Positions 24,922-33,555 are shown, numbered from the stretch's first letter. The stretch: 64,000 nt of DNA from Pseudomonadota bacterium (GCA_023438245.1 JAEXRD010000149.1:1-64000), one strand, 5' to 3'. Notes: generated by a model not told the origin, from the sequence alone. Numbers and translations are program-made.

Positions 24922-26811
24922 ATGAGCCACGCCACCCAGCCGGTTTTCCTGGAGCCTTTCGACCTCTACCTGTTCGGCAAGGGCGAGCACTGGGACCTCT
25001 ACCGCATCCTGGGCGCGCACCCGCACGAGCAGGAGGGCCAGAGCGGCTACCGCTTCGCCGTGTGGGCGCCCAACGCCCGCTCGGTCAAGCTCGTCGGCCC
25101 GTTCAACAACTGGTGGGGCAAGGAGCATCCGCTCTATCCCGTGGGCTCCTCGGGCATCTGGGCCTGCTTCGTGCCCGGCCTGCCCCAGGGCGAGCTGTAC
25201 AAGTTCGCAGTGAAGAACCGCCACGGCCACACCACCTTCAAGGCCGACCCCTTCGCCCTGTATTGCGAGATGCGCCCTGGCAACGCCGCCCGCACCTGGA
25301 GGCTGGACGGCTACCAGTGGGGCGACGGGGCCTGGCTGGCCGAGCGCGCCCGCCACGATCCGCCGCTGGGCCGCCCGCAGTCGGTGTACGAGGTGCACGC
25401 CGGGTCCTGGCGGCTGCGCGAGGGCCGCTGGCTGACCTACCGCGACATGGCCCACGAGCTGGTGGACTACGTGAAGGAGCTGGGCTTCACGCACATCGAG
25501 TTCATGCCGCTTGCCGAGCACCCGCTGGACGAGAGCTGGGGCTACCAGACCAGCCACTATTTCGCGCCCACCTCACGCTTCGGCGAGCCGGACGACCTGC
25601 GCTACCTCATCGACCGCTGCCACCAGCAGGGCATCGGCGTCATCCTGGACTGGGTGCCCGGCCATTTCCCCAAGGACGACTGGAGCCTGGGGCGCTTCGA
25701 CGGCACGGCCCTGTACGAGCACGAGGACCCGCGCAAGGGCGAGCACCCGGACTGGGGCACCTACATCTTCAACTACGGCCGCCACGAGGTGAAGAACTTC
25801 CTGCTGGCCAACGCCCTGTACTGGTTCAAGGAATTCCACATCGACGGCATCCGCATCGACGCCGTGGCCTCCATGCTCTACCTGGACTACAGCCGCCAGG
25901 AGGGCCAGTGGATTCCCAACGAGTACGGCGGGCGCGAAAATTTAGACGCCATCGAGCTTCTCAAGGCGCTGAACACCGTGGTGCACGCCCAGTTCCCCGG
26001 CGCGACGATGATCGCCGAGGAGAGCACCGCCTGGCCCGGCGTGTCGCGCCCCATCTACACCGGCGGGCTGGGCTTCACCTTCAAGTGGAACATGGGCTGG
26101 ATGAACGACACCCTGGCCTATTTCCAGCGCGACCCGGTGCACCGGGCCTACCACCACAACAGCCTCACCTTCAGCATGCTCTATGCCTTCAGCGAGAACT
26201 TCGTGCTGCCGCTGTCCCACGACGAAGTGGTGCACGGCAAGGGCGCGCTGGCCTCCAAGATGCCCGGCGACCAGTGGCAGCAGCTGGCCAACCTGCGCCT
26301 GCTGTTCTGCTACCAGTGGGCGCACCCGGGCAAGAAGCTCTTGTTCATGGGCGGGGAGTTCGCCCAGTGGAACGAGTGGAACTGCAAGGGCGAGCTGGAC
26401 TGGCTGCTGCACTGCTTCCCCAGCCACACCGGCGTTGCGCACCTGCTGGGCGATTTGAACCGCATTCTGCGCGACTACCCGGCCATGCACGAGGCCGACA
26501 ACAGCTGGAAGGGCTTCCAGTGGATGGATTGCAACGACTGGAGCAATTCCGTGCTGAGCTTCGCGCGCAAGGCTCCGGGGCATCCCGATATCCTCTGGGT
26601 GTTCAACTTCACGCCCGTGGTGCGCATGGGCTACGGGGTGCGCTGCCCCGGCCCGGGCCGCTGGCGCGAGATTCTGAACTCCGACGCCGAGGCCTACGGC
26701 GGCAGCAACGCGGGCAACGCCGGGCTGGTGGAGAGCTGGGAGCACTGCGGCAACCACTTCCTGAACCTGACGCTGCCCCCGCTGGGCGCGCTGGCGTTCA
26801 TTCGAGAGTAG
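24922..26811 (+). CDS. glgB: 1,4-alpha-glucan branching enzyme
   Basis: A 629-residue glycogen branching enzyme that cuts alpha-1,4 chains and rejoins them by alpha-1,6 bonds. A CBM48-type N-terminal domain (about residues 25-120, with YRFAVWAPNARSVKLVGPF) precedes a GH13 barrel (about 135-500). The nucleophile is D313 in GIRIDAVASM, the acid/base Glu lies in AEEST (about 366), and the transition-state Asp is D434 in LSHDEVVHGKG. It lacks the extra N1 domain of the 730-residue E. coli enzyme. GGAG lies eight bases before the ATG. No other glycogen genes are beside it; pdxA follows after seven bases. Confidence 0.96.
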   Translation: MSHATQPVFLEPFDLYLFGKGEHWDLYRILGAHPHEQEGQSGYRFAVWAPNARSVKLVGPFNNWWGKEHPLYPVGSSGIWACFVPGLPQGELYKFAVKNRHGHTTFKADPFALYCEMRPGNAARTWRLDGYQWGDGAWLAERARHDPPLGRPQSVYEVHAGSWRLREGRWLTYRDMAHELVDYVKELGFTHIEFMPLAEHPLDESWGYQTSHYFAPTSRFGEPDDLRYLIDRCHQQGIGVILDWVPGHFPKDDWSLGRFDGTALYEHEDPRKGEHPDWGTYIFNYGRHEVKNFLLANALYWFKEFHIDGIRIDAVASMLYLDYSRQEGQWIPNEYGGRENLDAIELLKALNTVVHAQFPGATMIAEESTAWPGVSRPIYTGGLGFTFKWNMGWMNDTLAYFQRDPVHRAYHHNSLTFSMLYAFSENFVLPLSHDEVVHGKGALASKMPGDQWQQLANLRLLFCYQWAHPGKKLLFMGGEFAQWNEWNCKGELDWLLHCFPSHTGVAHLLGDLNRILRDYPAMHEADNSWKGFQWMDCNDWSNSVLSFARKAPGHPDILWVFNFTPVVRMGYGVRCPGPGRWREILNSDAEAYGGSNAGNAGLVESWEHCGNHFLNLTLPPLGALAFIRE

Positions 26812-26818
26812 GCGGCCC

Positions 26819-27838
26819 ATGAGAACGCTGGCCATCACCCTGGGCGACCCCTGCGGGCTGGGCCCGGAGCTGGTCGTCCGCACCCTGCGCGACGAGGAAA
26901 CCTCCATTGGCACTGGGGACCGGCTGCTGCTCCTCGGGCCGGAGGCCGCGCTCACACGAGAACTGCACGGGGACGCGCCGTTCTGGACGCGCCTGGATGC
27001 GCCGGAGCAGATCGCCGAGCACGGGCCGGGAATCTACCTGTTCGAGCCTGACGGCTTGGCCGGGCTGGAGCTGCCGCCGGGCGTGGCCTGCCCCGCTGGC
27101 GGGCTGGCGGCGGGCAGGAGCCTGGAACTGGCCGTGGAGCTGGCCAGGCGCGGCGTTGTTGCCGGGCTGGTCACCTGCCCGCTGAACAAGGCCATGCTGC
27201 AGGCCGCGGGGTTCGACTTCCCCGGCCACACGGAGTTTTTGGCCGAGGGCTTCGGCCTGGGGCGCGGCGACGTGACCATGCACCTGTGCGGCCCCATGCC
27301 CAAGTACGAGGACGAGATGGTGCTGCGCGTCAGCCTCGTCACCACGCACCCGCCGCTCTCGGAAGTGCCCCGGCTCGTGACCCGCGAAGCGGTGCTGCGG
27401 GCCATCCGCCACACCTCGGCGTTCGTGGAGCGGCTGGGCCTTGTGGGCCAGCAGGGCGGGGCCATCGGCGTGTGCGGGCTCAATCCCCACGCCGGGGAGA
27501 GCGGGCGCATCGGCTGCGAGGAGGGCGACGTGGTCTGCCCGGCTGTGGAGCAGGCGCGGGCCGAGGGCCTCGCCGTGGCCGGGCCCATTCCGGCGGACAC
27601 GCTGTTCCACTTCGCGGCGCGCGGCGGCTACCCTGCCGTGGTGGCCATGTACCACGACCAGGGGCTTGGCCCGCTCAAGCTCTTGCACTTCGGCGAGGCG
27701 GTGAACATCACCCTCGGCCTGCCCATCGTGCGCACCAGCCCGGACCACGGTACGGGCTACGACCTGGTGGGCACGGGCAAGGCGAGGCTGACGAGTTTCG
27801 TCGCGGCGCTGGACATGGCGCGGCGGCTGGTGGGCTGA
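26819..27838 (+). CDS. pdxA: 4-hydroxythreonine-4-phosphate dehydrogenase
   Basis: A 339-residue NAD-dependent enzyme of the DXP-dependent pyridoxal phosphate pathway, oxidising 4-phosphohydroxy-L-threonine. Family signatures include the N-terminal LGDPCGLGPE (Cys in place of the usual Ala), GHTEFLAEGFG with a metal-binding histidine, and HDQGLGPLKLLHF with another. The length is normal. It follows glgB by seven bases and probably shares its message, although the two pathways are unrelated. It ends 35 bases before a small secreted-protein gene. Confidence 0.95.
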   Translation: MRTLAITLGDPCGLGPELVVRTLRDEETSIGTGDRLLLLGPEAALTRELHGDAPFWTRLDAPEQIAEHGPGIYLFEPDGLAGLELPPGVACPAGGLAAGRSLELAVELARRGVVAGLVTCPLNKAMLQAAGFDFPGHTEFLAEGFGLGRGDVTMHLCGPMPKYEDEMVLRVSLVTTHPPLSEVPRLVTREAVLRAIRHTSAFVERLGLVGQQGGAIGVCGLNPHAGESGRIGCEEGDVVCPAVEQARAEGLAVAGPIPADTLFHFAARGGYPAVVAMYHDQGLGPLKLLHFGEAVNITLGLPIVRTSPDHGTGYDLVGTGKARLTSFVAALDMARRLVG

Positions 27839-27873
27839 TCCCTGGTGTGAATTTTCTGGCGCGGGAGGGAACG

Positions 27874-28167
27874 ATGCCGCGTTGCGCCCTGGTTCTTCTG
27901 TTGATCCTGCTGGCCGTGCTGCTCGCCGCCAGCCCCGCCGCTCTGGCCGAGGGCGTGCTGCGCCAGCGCCCCATGCTGCCCGACGGCTCCATTCCGCTCC
28001 ACGTTCCCCAGCACCCCTGCACCCCCGGCCAGAACGCCACGGACCCGGACTGCCGCGAGTCTCGCCGCCTGGACTGCCTGGGCTCGTGCCGGCACGACTT
28101 CAGCTACAACGGCGACATGATGTATCTGCGTTGGTGCGAGCGGGGGTGTGAGCAAGGGGAGAAGTAG
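27874..28167 (+). CDS. Small secreted cysteine-rich protein
   Basis: A 97-residue protein with a clear signal peptide (ALVLLLILLAVLLAASPAALA, cleaved before EGV). The mature part of about 70 residues carries six cysteines (PCTPGQ, DPDCRES, LDCLGSCRHD, RWCERGCEQ) that could form three disulfides or hold a metal. I recognise no family. A GGGAGGG site lies a few bases before the ATG. It is the last gene in the glgB-pdxA direction; the DNA after it turns abruptly AT-rich. Confidence 0.7.
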   Translation: MPRCALVLLLILLAVLLAASPAALAEGVLRQRPMLPDGSIPLHVPQHPCTPGQNATDPDCRESRRLDCLGSCRHDFSYNGDMMYLRWCERGCEQGEK

Positions 28168-28267
28168 GGGGAATGATAAGACGGCGTGGGATGTGTGAGA
28201 AGCGCTGGTAGAGTGGATTTGTTAGTGTTGAAAGGCGGTTTTTTCGGTGGTTGCCGTGCGATTGTAT

Positions 28268-29098
28268 TTAAATTTCTTTGAAATCGATTCTGTATAATTC
28301 TTCATTGAGAGTTGCCTGTAGAATGGATATGTGTTTGAATTTTACATCAGTTTTGAGTATGTTTAGGAGTTCTGCTCTTTTGACTTCATTCATTCTGCAT
28401 CCAATTATCACTGTATTGATTGCTTGTTTTGGAAATTTGAATAAATGAATCGACCTTTCGCCTAACCGTTGTATGGTATGTGCAGATCTCAGTGGCATAA
28501 GCATGCGCCACTCATGTTCATATTCCCAGTCTCTTCCTTTTGTTAAGAATATTTCCAAGTCTGTTATCTCGTCAAGTGATAGCCGTGGACGAGTTTCGCA
28601 GTATTTAACTTGCACGGGGCGTCCAGTTCCGTCAGATGCTGGTCGTTGAGTGAAAAAACGTGATGTTGAATTAAATCCAATTACAAAACCTTGGTGAGAT
28701 TCAGCATAATGCGCCCACATTAGCAGGCTGTCACGTATACTTGATAAGCAAAGTATTCCATATGTTGTTGTAAGCTCTTTGTATATTACATCGCGCGCTT
28801 CTGGTAGCTTTGCTTTTGCATAATGTGGCAGATGGTCGACCATCTTTTTGTGGTGAAAGATTGCATTCGCTACATACCCAGCAATGTCAGTGCCGTGAAA
28901 CGTTGGTGCATAATTGTCGGCGACAAGTGTTGGAAAAATTTCGTGCATGCCCTGAAGTAGACGTTCATTATCTCCAAGTGAGTGGATATGTGGTCTTAAC
29001 TCAAAGGGATCGTTAAGGTCAGCTGGTGCAGTAAAACGAATTTCTGACTTCGCAAGAACGTCAAGCCGGTTTGAGCTTAGGTATTTGTATAAGATCAT
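28268..29098 (-). CDS. DUF2971-family protein in AT-rich DNA
   Basis: A 276-residue cytoplasmic protein of unknown function. The DUF2971 signature is visible: an N-terminal LYKYLSSNRLDVLAKSEIRF, then FTAPADLNDPFE, a central YGILCLSSIRDSLLMWAHYA followed by GFVIGF, and WEYEHEWRML near the C-terminus. Family members occur scattered on mobile DNA and defence islands; no activity is established that I can name. The gene and the intergenic DNA to its left are strongly AT-rich, use codons ending in A or T, and interrupt an otherwise uniformly GC-rich region. This is a clear sign of recent transfer. No transposase or integrase is nearby. Confidence 0.82.
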   Translation of the reverse strand: MILYKYLSSNRLDVLAKSEIRFTAPADLNDPFELRPHIHSLGDNERLLQGMHEIFPTLVADNYAPTFHGTDIAGYVANAIFHHKKMVDHLPHYAKAKLPEARDVIYKELTTTYGILCLSSIRDSLLMWAHYAESHQGFVIGFNSTSRFFTQRPASDGTGRPVQVKYCETRPRLSLDEITDLEIFLTKGRDWEYEHEWRMLMPLRSAHTIQRLGERSIHLFKFPKQAINTVIIGCRMNEVKRAELLNILKTDVKFKHISILQATLNEELYRIDFKEI

Positions 29099-29133
29099 GA
29101 TTTTTGATTTGGTTGGAGCTAATACTGAATTCC

Positions 29134-30000
29134 CTACCCCCTCAGCACTTCCATCAAATACTGCCCATAGTCGTTCTTCAACAATCCCGCCGCCAGCTTC
29201 TCCAGCTGCGCCGCGTCGATGTAGCCCATGCGGTAGGCGATCTCCTCCACGCAGGCGATGCGCAGGCTCTGGTTCTCCTGCACCATGCGCACAAAGTTGG
29301 CCGCGCGCAGCAGCGACTCGTGCGTGCCCATGTCCAGCCAGGCCCAGCCGCGCCCGCAGACTTCCACGTTGAGGTCGCCCCGGTGCAGGTACACGTTGTT
29401 CACGTCCGTGATCTCCAGCTCCCCGCGCGGCGAGGGCTTGAGGGCACGCGCGATGTCCACCACGTCGTTGTCGTAGAAGTACAGGCCGGTGACGGCGTAG
29501 CGCGACTTGGGCTCTTTGGGCTTTTCCTCGATGGAGAGCGCCCGGAAGTTGTGGTCGAACTCCACCACGCCGAAGCGCTCCGGGTCGCGCACGGGGTAGG
29601 CGAACACCGTGCCGCCCTTCTTGAGCGCGGCCGCGCGCTGCAGCGATGCGGTCAGCCCCTGGGCGAAGAAGATGTTGTCGCCCAGCACGAGGGAGACGGG
29701 GTCGTTGCCGATGAAGTCCGCGCCCAGGATGAAGGCCTGGGCCAGGCCGTCGGGGCTGGGCTGCTCCACGTAGCTGAAGTTGAGCCCCAGGTCCGAGCCG
29801 TCGCCCAGCATCTCGGCGAAGCGCGGCAGGTCCGTGGGCGTGGAAATGACAAGGATATCGCGGATTCCCGCCAGCATCAGCGTGGAGAGCGGGTAGTAGA
29901 TCATGGGCTTGTCGTACACCGGCAAGAGCTGCTTGCTGATGACGCGGGTGAGCGGGTGCAGCCGGGTGCCGGAGCCGCCTGCCAGGATGATGCCCTTCAT
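29134..30000 (-). CDS. rfbA: Glucose-1-phosphate thymidylyltransferase
   Basis: A 288-residue enzyme making dTDP-glucose from dTTP and glucose-1-phosphate, the first step to dTDP-rhamnose for surface polysaccharide. The nucleotide-binding motif GIILAGGSGTRLHPLT opens the protein; KQLLPVYDKPMIYYPLSTLM, VLGDNIFF and SIEEKPKEPKS are the sugar- and metal-binding segments. Length and motifs are those of the RmlA group. The other rml genes are not next to it; an AT-rich foreign gene lies 35 bases downstream. A GGAG site precedes the start, and a 7-bp hairpin (30031-30049) lies in its leader. Confidence 0.96.
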   Translation of the reverse strand: MKGIILAGGSGTRLHPLTRVISKQLLPVYDKPMIYYPLSTLMLAGIRDILVISTPTDLPRFAEMLGDGSDLGLNFSYVEQPSPDGLAQAFILGADFIGNDPVSLVLGDNIFFAQGLTASLQRAAALKKGGTVFAYPVRDPERFGVVEFDHNFRALSIEEKPKEPKSRYAVTGLYFYDNDVVDIARALKPSPRGELEITDVNNVYLHRGDLNVEVCGRGWAWLDMGTHESLLRAANFVRMVQENQSLRIACVEEIAYRMGYIDAAQLEKLAAGLLKNDYGQYLMEVLRG

Positions 30001-30054
30001 GTTCTCTCCGAAGCTGTTTGAAATGGTGCTGGCGGTTTACAGAACCGCCGGGGC

Positions 30055-30083
30055 TTGGTACCAATCAGCCGCCCGGATACTAT
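30055..30083 (+). promoter_or_regulatory. Candidate promoter of the DUF1614-MogA pair
   Basis: TTGGTA and TACTAT are separated by 17 bases, about 79 bases before the DUF1614 start. Each box matches four of six consensus positions. Confidence 0.35.
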
Positions 30084-30161
30084 GATTCCGCGGGCATTGG
30101 CAACCGCCACGGCCCGCGCCTCCCCCCACGTTTTCCCGAAAGGGCCGGGCAAGGAGCGACC

Positions 30162-30902
30162 ATGTTCTTCCAGGCGGGGCCCCCGCTTCTGCTCATCTTC
30201 CTCGCGGTGGCCGTGTTCTTCGGCCTGTTCGTGCTGCTGCCCGTCAGCCTGGTGGCCACGGCCTTCGGCAAGCTGGGCCTCACCGGCGTGCAGGGCTTCA
30301 TCGTGTTCGCGGCCACGCTCATGGGCAGCTCGGTGAACCTGCCGCTGCACCGGGGCACCCGGCTTGTGCGCGGAGACGCCGCCCCGGCCAGCCGCATCTT
30401 CCGCTTTTCCGGCAACCTGGGGCGCATCCGCTTCGGCCACAGTGCCGAGGACTCGCTGCTGCTCTCCGAGCAGATCATCGCCGTGAACGTGGGCGGCTGC
30501 ATCGTGCCCTGCCTGCTCTCGGCCTGGTTCCTGTGGCAGATGCACCTCTCCGGCCAGCTGGGCGGCTGGCTGGCGCTTTCCGTGGTCATCTCCTCGCTGG
30601 CCTGCTACCTGCTGGCCAAGCCCATGCCCGGCATCGGCATCGGCGTGCCGGTGCTGCTGCCCCCGGCGGTGGCGGCGCTCACGGCCATCCTGCTGGCCCC
30701 GGAGTTTCCCGGCCAGGACACCGTGGCCCCGCGCGCGGCCTACATGGCGGGCACGCTGGGCACGCTCATCGGCGCGGACCTGCTGCACCTGGCCAACCGG
30801 CGCACCTGGGCCATGCTCGACGCGCCGGTGCTGTCCATCGGCGGGGCGGGCACCTTCGACGGCATCTTCCTGGCCGGCATCATCGCCGTACTGCTGGCGT
30901 AA
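30162..30902 (+). CDS. DUF1614 membrane protein
   Basis: A 246-residue polytopic inner-membrane protein with about seven hydrophobic segments. The first helix (LLLIFLAVAVFFGLFVLLPV), LMGSSVNLPL, AVNVGGCIVPCLLS and the C-terminal SIGGAGTFDGIFLAGIIAVLLA fit the DUF1614 family, whose function is unknown. AGGAG precedes the ATG by six bases. It lies 12 bases upstream of a MogA-like gene, so a link to molybdenum cofactor or transport is possible but unproven. Confidence 0.8.
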   Translation: MFFQAGPPLLLIFLAVAVFFGLFVLLPVSLVATAFGKLGLTGVQGFIVFAATLMGSSVNLPLHRGTRLVRGDAAPASRIFRFSGNLGRIRFGHSAEDSLLLSEQIIAVNVGGCIVPCLLSAWFLWQMHLSGQLGGWLALSVVISSLACYLLAKPMPGIGIGVPVLLPPAVAALTAILLAPEFPGQDTVAPRAAYMAGTLGTLIGADLLHLANRRTWAMLDAPVLSIGGAGTFDGIFLAGIIAVLLA

Positions 30903-30914
30903 AAGGAGCAAAAC

Positions 30915-31745
30915 GTGGGCGAGATTTCCGTCTCCTTCGGCAAGGGCGTGGGCCAGACCGCGGGCCAGCGGTTCTACCTGTTCACCGGCCCGCTTGCGGG
31001 TTCTCACGTCGAGGCCACGTCCGGCAGCCTGCCCTGCGCCTGGACGGCAGACGCCCCGGCGAATTTGCGCGTGGGGGCGGTGCTGGGCGCCGAGCGCGAG
31101 GAATACCGCGTGCTGGGCCGCTCCTGGGTGCCCACAGCGATAGGCGGGGAGCTCCGGCCCGACTCCTTGTGCTGGCTCATGGAGACGCTCATTCCCGCGC
31201 CCTCGGCCATGCCTGCCGAGAGGTCGCTCACGCTTGCGCGCTCCGGCTTCGCCCTGGCCTGGATCACGCTGTCGGACAAGGGCTCGCGCGGGGAGCGGGC
31301 GGACGCCTCCGGCCCCCTGGTGGAGGAGCTGGTGCGCGCGGCCATGCCGGTGAACCTGGCGCGCGGGTTCCTCATGCCCGACGACGAGCGCGGCATCCGG
31401 GCGCTCTTAACCCACCTGGCCCTGGACTGCGGCTTCGACCTCATCGCCACCACCGGCGGCACGGGCGTGGCCCCGCGCGATGTAACCCCGGAGGCCACAA
31501 GCGCCGTCATAGAGAAGCGCATGCCCGGCTTCGAGCGCGCCATGACCGTCACCAGCCTGGCCAAGACCCCGCACGGGGCGGTGAGCCGCGCGGTGTGCGG
31601 AACCCTGGGCGGCGCGCTGATTTTGAACCTGCCGGGCAGCCCCAAGGCCGTGCGCGAGTGCCTGGGCGCGGTGCTGCCCGCCATCGCCCACACCATCGAG
31701 AAGCTGCAGGGCGACCCCAGCGACTGCGCCGCGCCCGGGAAATGA
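30915..31745 (+). CDS. MogA/MoaB-type molybdopterin-binding protein with extra N-terminal domain
   Basis: A 276-residue protein. The C-terminal 165 residues are a MogA/MoaB domain with LAWITLSDKGSRGER at its start and the molybdopterin-binding signature TTGGTGVAPRDVTPEAT; it would adenylylate molybdopterin before metal insertion. The first 105 residues are an additional beta-rich domain (FGKGVGQTAGQRFYLFTGPL, GAVLGAEREEYRVLG) that may be a degraded MOSC domain, though I cannot assign it firmly. The start is GTG, supported by an AAGGAG site eight bases upstream. It follows DUF1614 by 12 bases. Confidence 0.85.
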   Translation: MGEISVSFGKGVGQTAGQRFYLFTGPLAGSHVEATSGSLPCAWTADAPANLRVGAVLGAEREEYRVLGRSWVPTAIGGELRPDSLCWLMETLIPAPSAMPAERSLTLARSGFALAWITLSDKGSRGERADASGPLVEELVRAAMPVNLARGFLMPDDERGIRALLTHLALDCGFDLIATTGGTGVAPRDVTPEATSAVIEKRMPGFERAMTVTSLAKTPHGAVSRAVCGTLGGALILNLPGSPKAVRECLGAVLPAIAHTIEKLQGDPSDCAAPGK

Positions 31746-31758
31746 GGGCTGGAAGTCC

Positions 31759-31787
31759 TTGCGGGTTCCTGGCCCTTGGAGTATAAA
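31759..31787 (+). promoter_or_regulatory. Candidate promoter of the TolC-like gene
   Basis: TATAAA (five of six consensus bases) lies 17 bases after TTGCGG, about 78 bases before the start codon of the outer-membrane protein gene. The -35 box is weak. Confidence 0.4.
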
Positions 31788-31865
31788 CACTTGTTTGAAA
31801 GTGGCCGATAAGGCCCGCAAGAGAAGAGCACGGCCCTGATTTTCATCCAGAAAGGGACACAAGAT

Positions 31866-33272
31866 ATGCGCAGACCTCCCCGTCATCTCGCCCTGGCGCT
31901 CGCACTCGGCCTTGCCTTGGCCGCCCCGGCTTACGCCCAGGACGCCAAGGCCCCCGAAGCCGCCAAGGTGGAAGCCCCCAAGGCCGAACCGGCCCAGAAC
32001 GGCGCGGCCCAGCTGCCCGTGCCGTCCAACCTGAACCTGCAGCAGAGCGTGGAGCGCGGCCTGCAGGCCAACCCCACCATCGTCTCCGCCCGCGCCCAGC
32101 TGCTGGGCTCTGAGTACTCCAAGAACTCCGCCCTGGCGGACTTCTTCCCCACGGCCACGGCCACCTACGGCGTGACCCACTACGACCGCCAGCCCCAGAG
32201 CGCGGGCGTCAAGACCGCCGACCAGGACCAGTGGGCGGGCCAGCTGAACCTGCACCAGCCGGTGTTCACGGGCTTCAAGCTCCTGTCCACCTTCCAGAAG
32301 GCCAAGCTCACCAAGGAGCAGAACGAGGCCAAGCTGTACCAGGCGGAGCTCTCGCTCATCAGCGCCATCCAGACCAACTACCTCTCGCACCTCAAGGCCA
32401 AGATGGATGTGAAGAGCGCCGAGGACTCCGTGGAGCGCCTGAAGAGCCAGCTCAAGGTCACCCAGGCCTTCTTCGACGTGGGCCTGAAGCCCAAGCTCGA
32501 CGTGCTCCAGGCCGAGGTGGACCTGGCCACGGCGGAGCAGACCCTGCTGACCGCGCGCAACAGCCTGGACACCACGCGGGCCAAGCTCAACTCGCTGCTG
32601 GACCTGCCCCTTGAGGCCCCGGTGGAGTACGTGGGCGAGCTGGCCTACGCGCCCTTCGGCCTGGACCTGGCCGAGTGCCTGAAGCGCGCCTACGGCGCCC
32701 GGCCCGACGTGAAGATCGGCATGAAGAGCGTGGAGATCGCCGAGAAGGACGCCAGCATCACCGCCAGCGGCTTCTATCCGCAGGTGGCGGGCGACTTCAA
32801 CTACTACAAGAAGGGCGACGACGCCACGCTGAGCAACAGCAAGTACCTGTCCAACTCGGCCAAGGACGCCTGGACCGTGGGCGCCTCCGCCAGCTACACC
32901 TTCTTCCAGTGGGGCAGCACCTACAACCAGTACAAGGCCGCGGGCGAGAACGTCTCGCGCATGCGCGCCGACCTGGAGAACACCAAGCTCGGCGCGGGCT
33001 TCGAGGTCAAGCAGTACCTGCTCAGCCAGCGCGCCGCCGCCGACCGCATCGGCGTGGCCCGCAAGAGCGTGGAGGCCGCCCGCGAGTCCTACCGCATGGC
33101 CCTGGCCCGCTACCAGGCCCAGGTGGGCACCAACACCGACGTGCTGGACGCCCAGGCCAAGGTCAGCAACTCCGAGGCCCAGCTCTCCCAGGCGCTGTCC
33201 GACTACCAGACCGCCCTGTCCAGCCTGTACGTGGCCATGGGCGAGAAGAACCCGGCCCTGGACATCCGGTAG
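31866..33272 (+). CDS. TolC-family outer-membrane efflux protein
   Basis: A 468-residue outer-membrane protein with a signal peptide (LALALALGLALAAPAYA, cleaved before QDA). A low-complexity Ala-Glu-Pro-Lys stretch (about residues 25-50) precedes two TolC-type repeats: helical hairpins (SVERGLQANPTIVSARAQLL, and later VEAARESYRMALARYQAQVG) flanked by beta strands such as VTHYDRQPQSAG. Such proteins form trimeric channels for type I secretion or efflux pumps. No inner-membrane pump or adaptor is adjacent, so its partner lies elsewhere, perhaps the MacAB-like exporter of this window. Confidence 0.92.
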   Translation: MRRPPRHLALALALGLALAAPAYAQDAKAPEAAKVEAPKAEPAQNGAAQLPVPSNLNLQQSVERGLQANPTIVSARAQLLGSEYSKNSALADFFPTATATYGVTHYDRQPQSAGVKTADQDQWAGQLNLHQPVFTGFKLLSTFQKAKLTKEQNEAKLYQAELSLISAIQTNYLSHLKAKMDVKSAEDSVERLKSQLKVTQAFFDVGLKPKLDVLQAEVDLATAEQTLLTARNSLDTTRAKLNSLLDLPLEAPVEYVGELAYAPFGLDLAECLKRAYGARPDVKIGMKSVEIAEKDASITASGFYPQVAGDFNYYKKGDDATLSNSKYLSNSAKDAWTVGASASYTFFQWGSTYNQYKAAGENVSRMRADLENTKLGAGFEVKQYLLSQRAAADRIGVARKSVEAARESYRMALARYQAQVGTNTDVLDAQAKVSNSEAQLSQALSDYQTALSSLYVAMGEKNPALDIR

Positions 33273-33281
33273 GCGGGGCGC

Positions 33282-33503
33282 ATGGGTTTCTTGTCCTCGC
33301 ACCGCAGACGGCCGGAGCCGCAGCTCCTGGAGGGGGTCAAGTGCCCCTCCTGCGGGGGCGGGCTGTACGTCCACCGGGCCTGACGAAGCGTGAGCCTGCG
33401 CTGCAAGTCTTGCGGCCTGACACACCCGGTGGGAGCCTTCAAAAGCCAGATCGACGAAGCGCTGGAAGAGGAGTTCGCCTTTGTGCCCATGGATCGCCTG
33501 TGA
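33282..33503 (+). CDS. Dual-CXXC zinc-ribbon protein with in-frame TGA (candidate selenoprotein)
   Basis: A reading frame of 74 codons, ATG to TGA, broken by one internal TGA at 33381-33383 (codon 34). Before it lies MGFLSS and CPSC (C21, C24); after it, in the same frame, lies a second pair (CKSC) and an acidic conserved-looking tail ending FVPMDRL. The two CXXC pairs together make a normal zinc ribbon, so both halves belong to one protein. UGA could insert selenocysteine; a SECIS-like hairpin starts 16 bases after it. The alternative is a nonsense mutation of CGA, giving a pseudogene. I recall a family of small dual-CXXC (seleno)proteins in Desulfovibrio-type genomes, which favours the first reading, but have not checked it. 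Confidence 0.6.
33400..33416 (+). promoter_or_regulatory. SECIS-like hairpin
   Basis: A 7-bp stem (GCTGCAA / TTGCGGC, one G-T pair) closes a GTC loop, so the apex reads A-GUC-U. It lies 16 bases after the in-frame TGA. The E. coli fdhF SECIS also has a short stem with a GGUCU apex near this distance. Recognition by SelB is inferred only. Confidence 0.4.
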
Positions 33504-33555
33504 ACCCTCCGGGGAGTGCGCCAGGGCGGCGGGCCAAGGCCTTCGTCTGCTGAGA

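Noticed and set aside
33381..33383. Reading the in-frame TGA as a plain stop giving a 33-residue gene
   Set aside because: The conserved-looking second CXXC pair and tail continue in the same frame, so the unit is better described as one interrupted protein; whether selenocysteine or mutation remains open.
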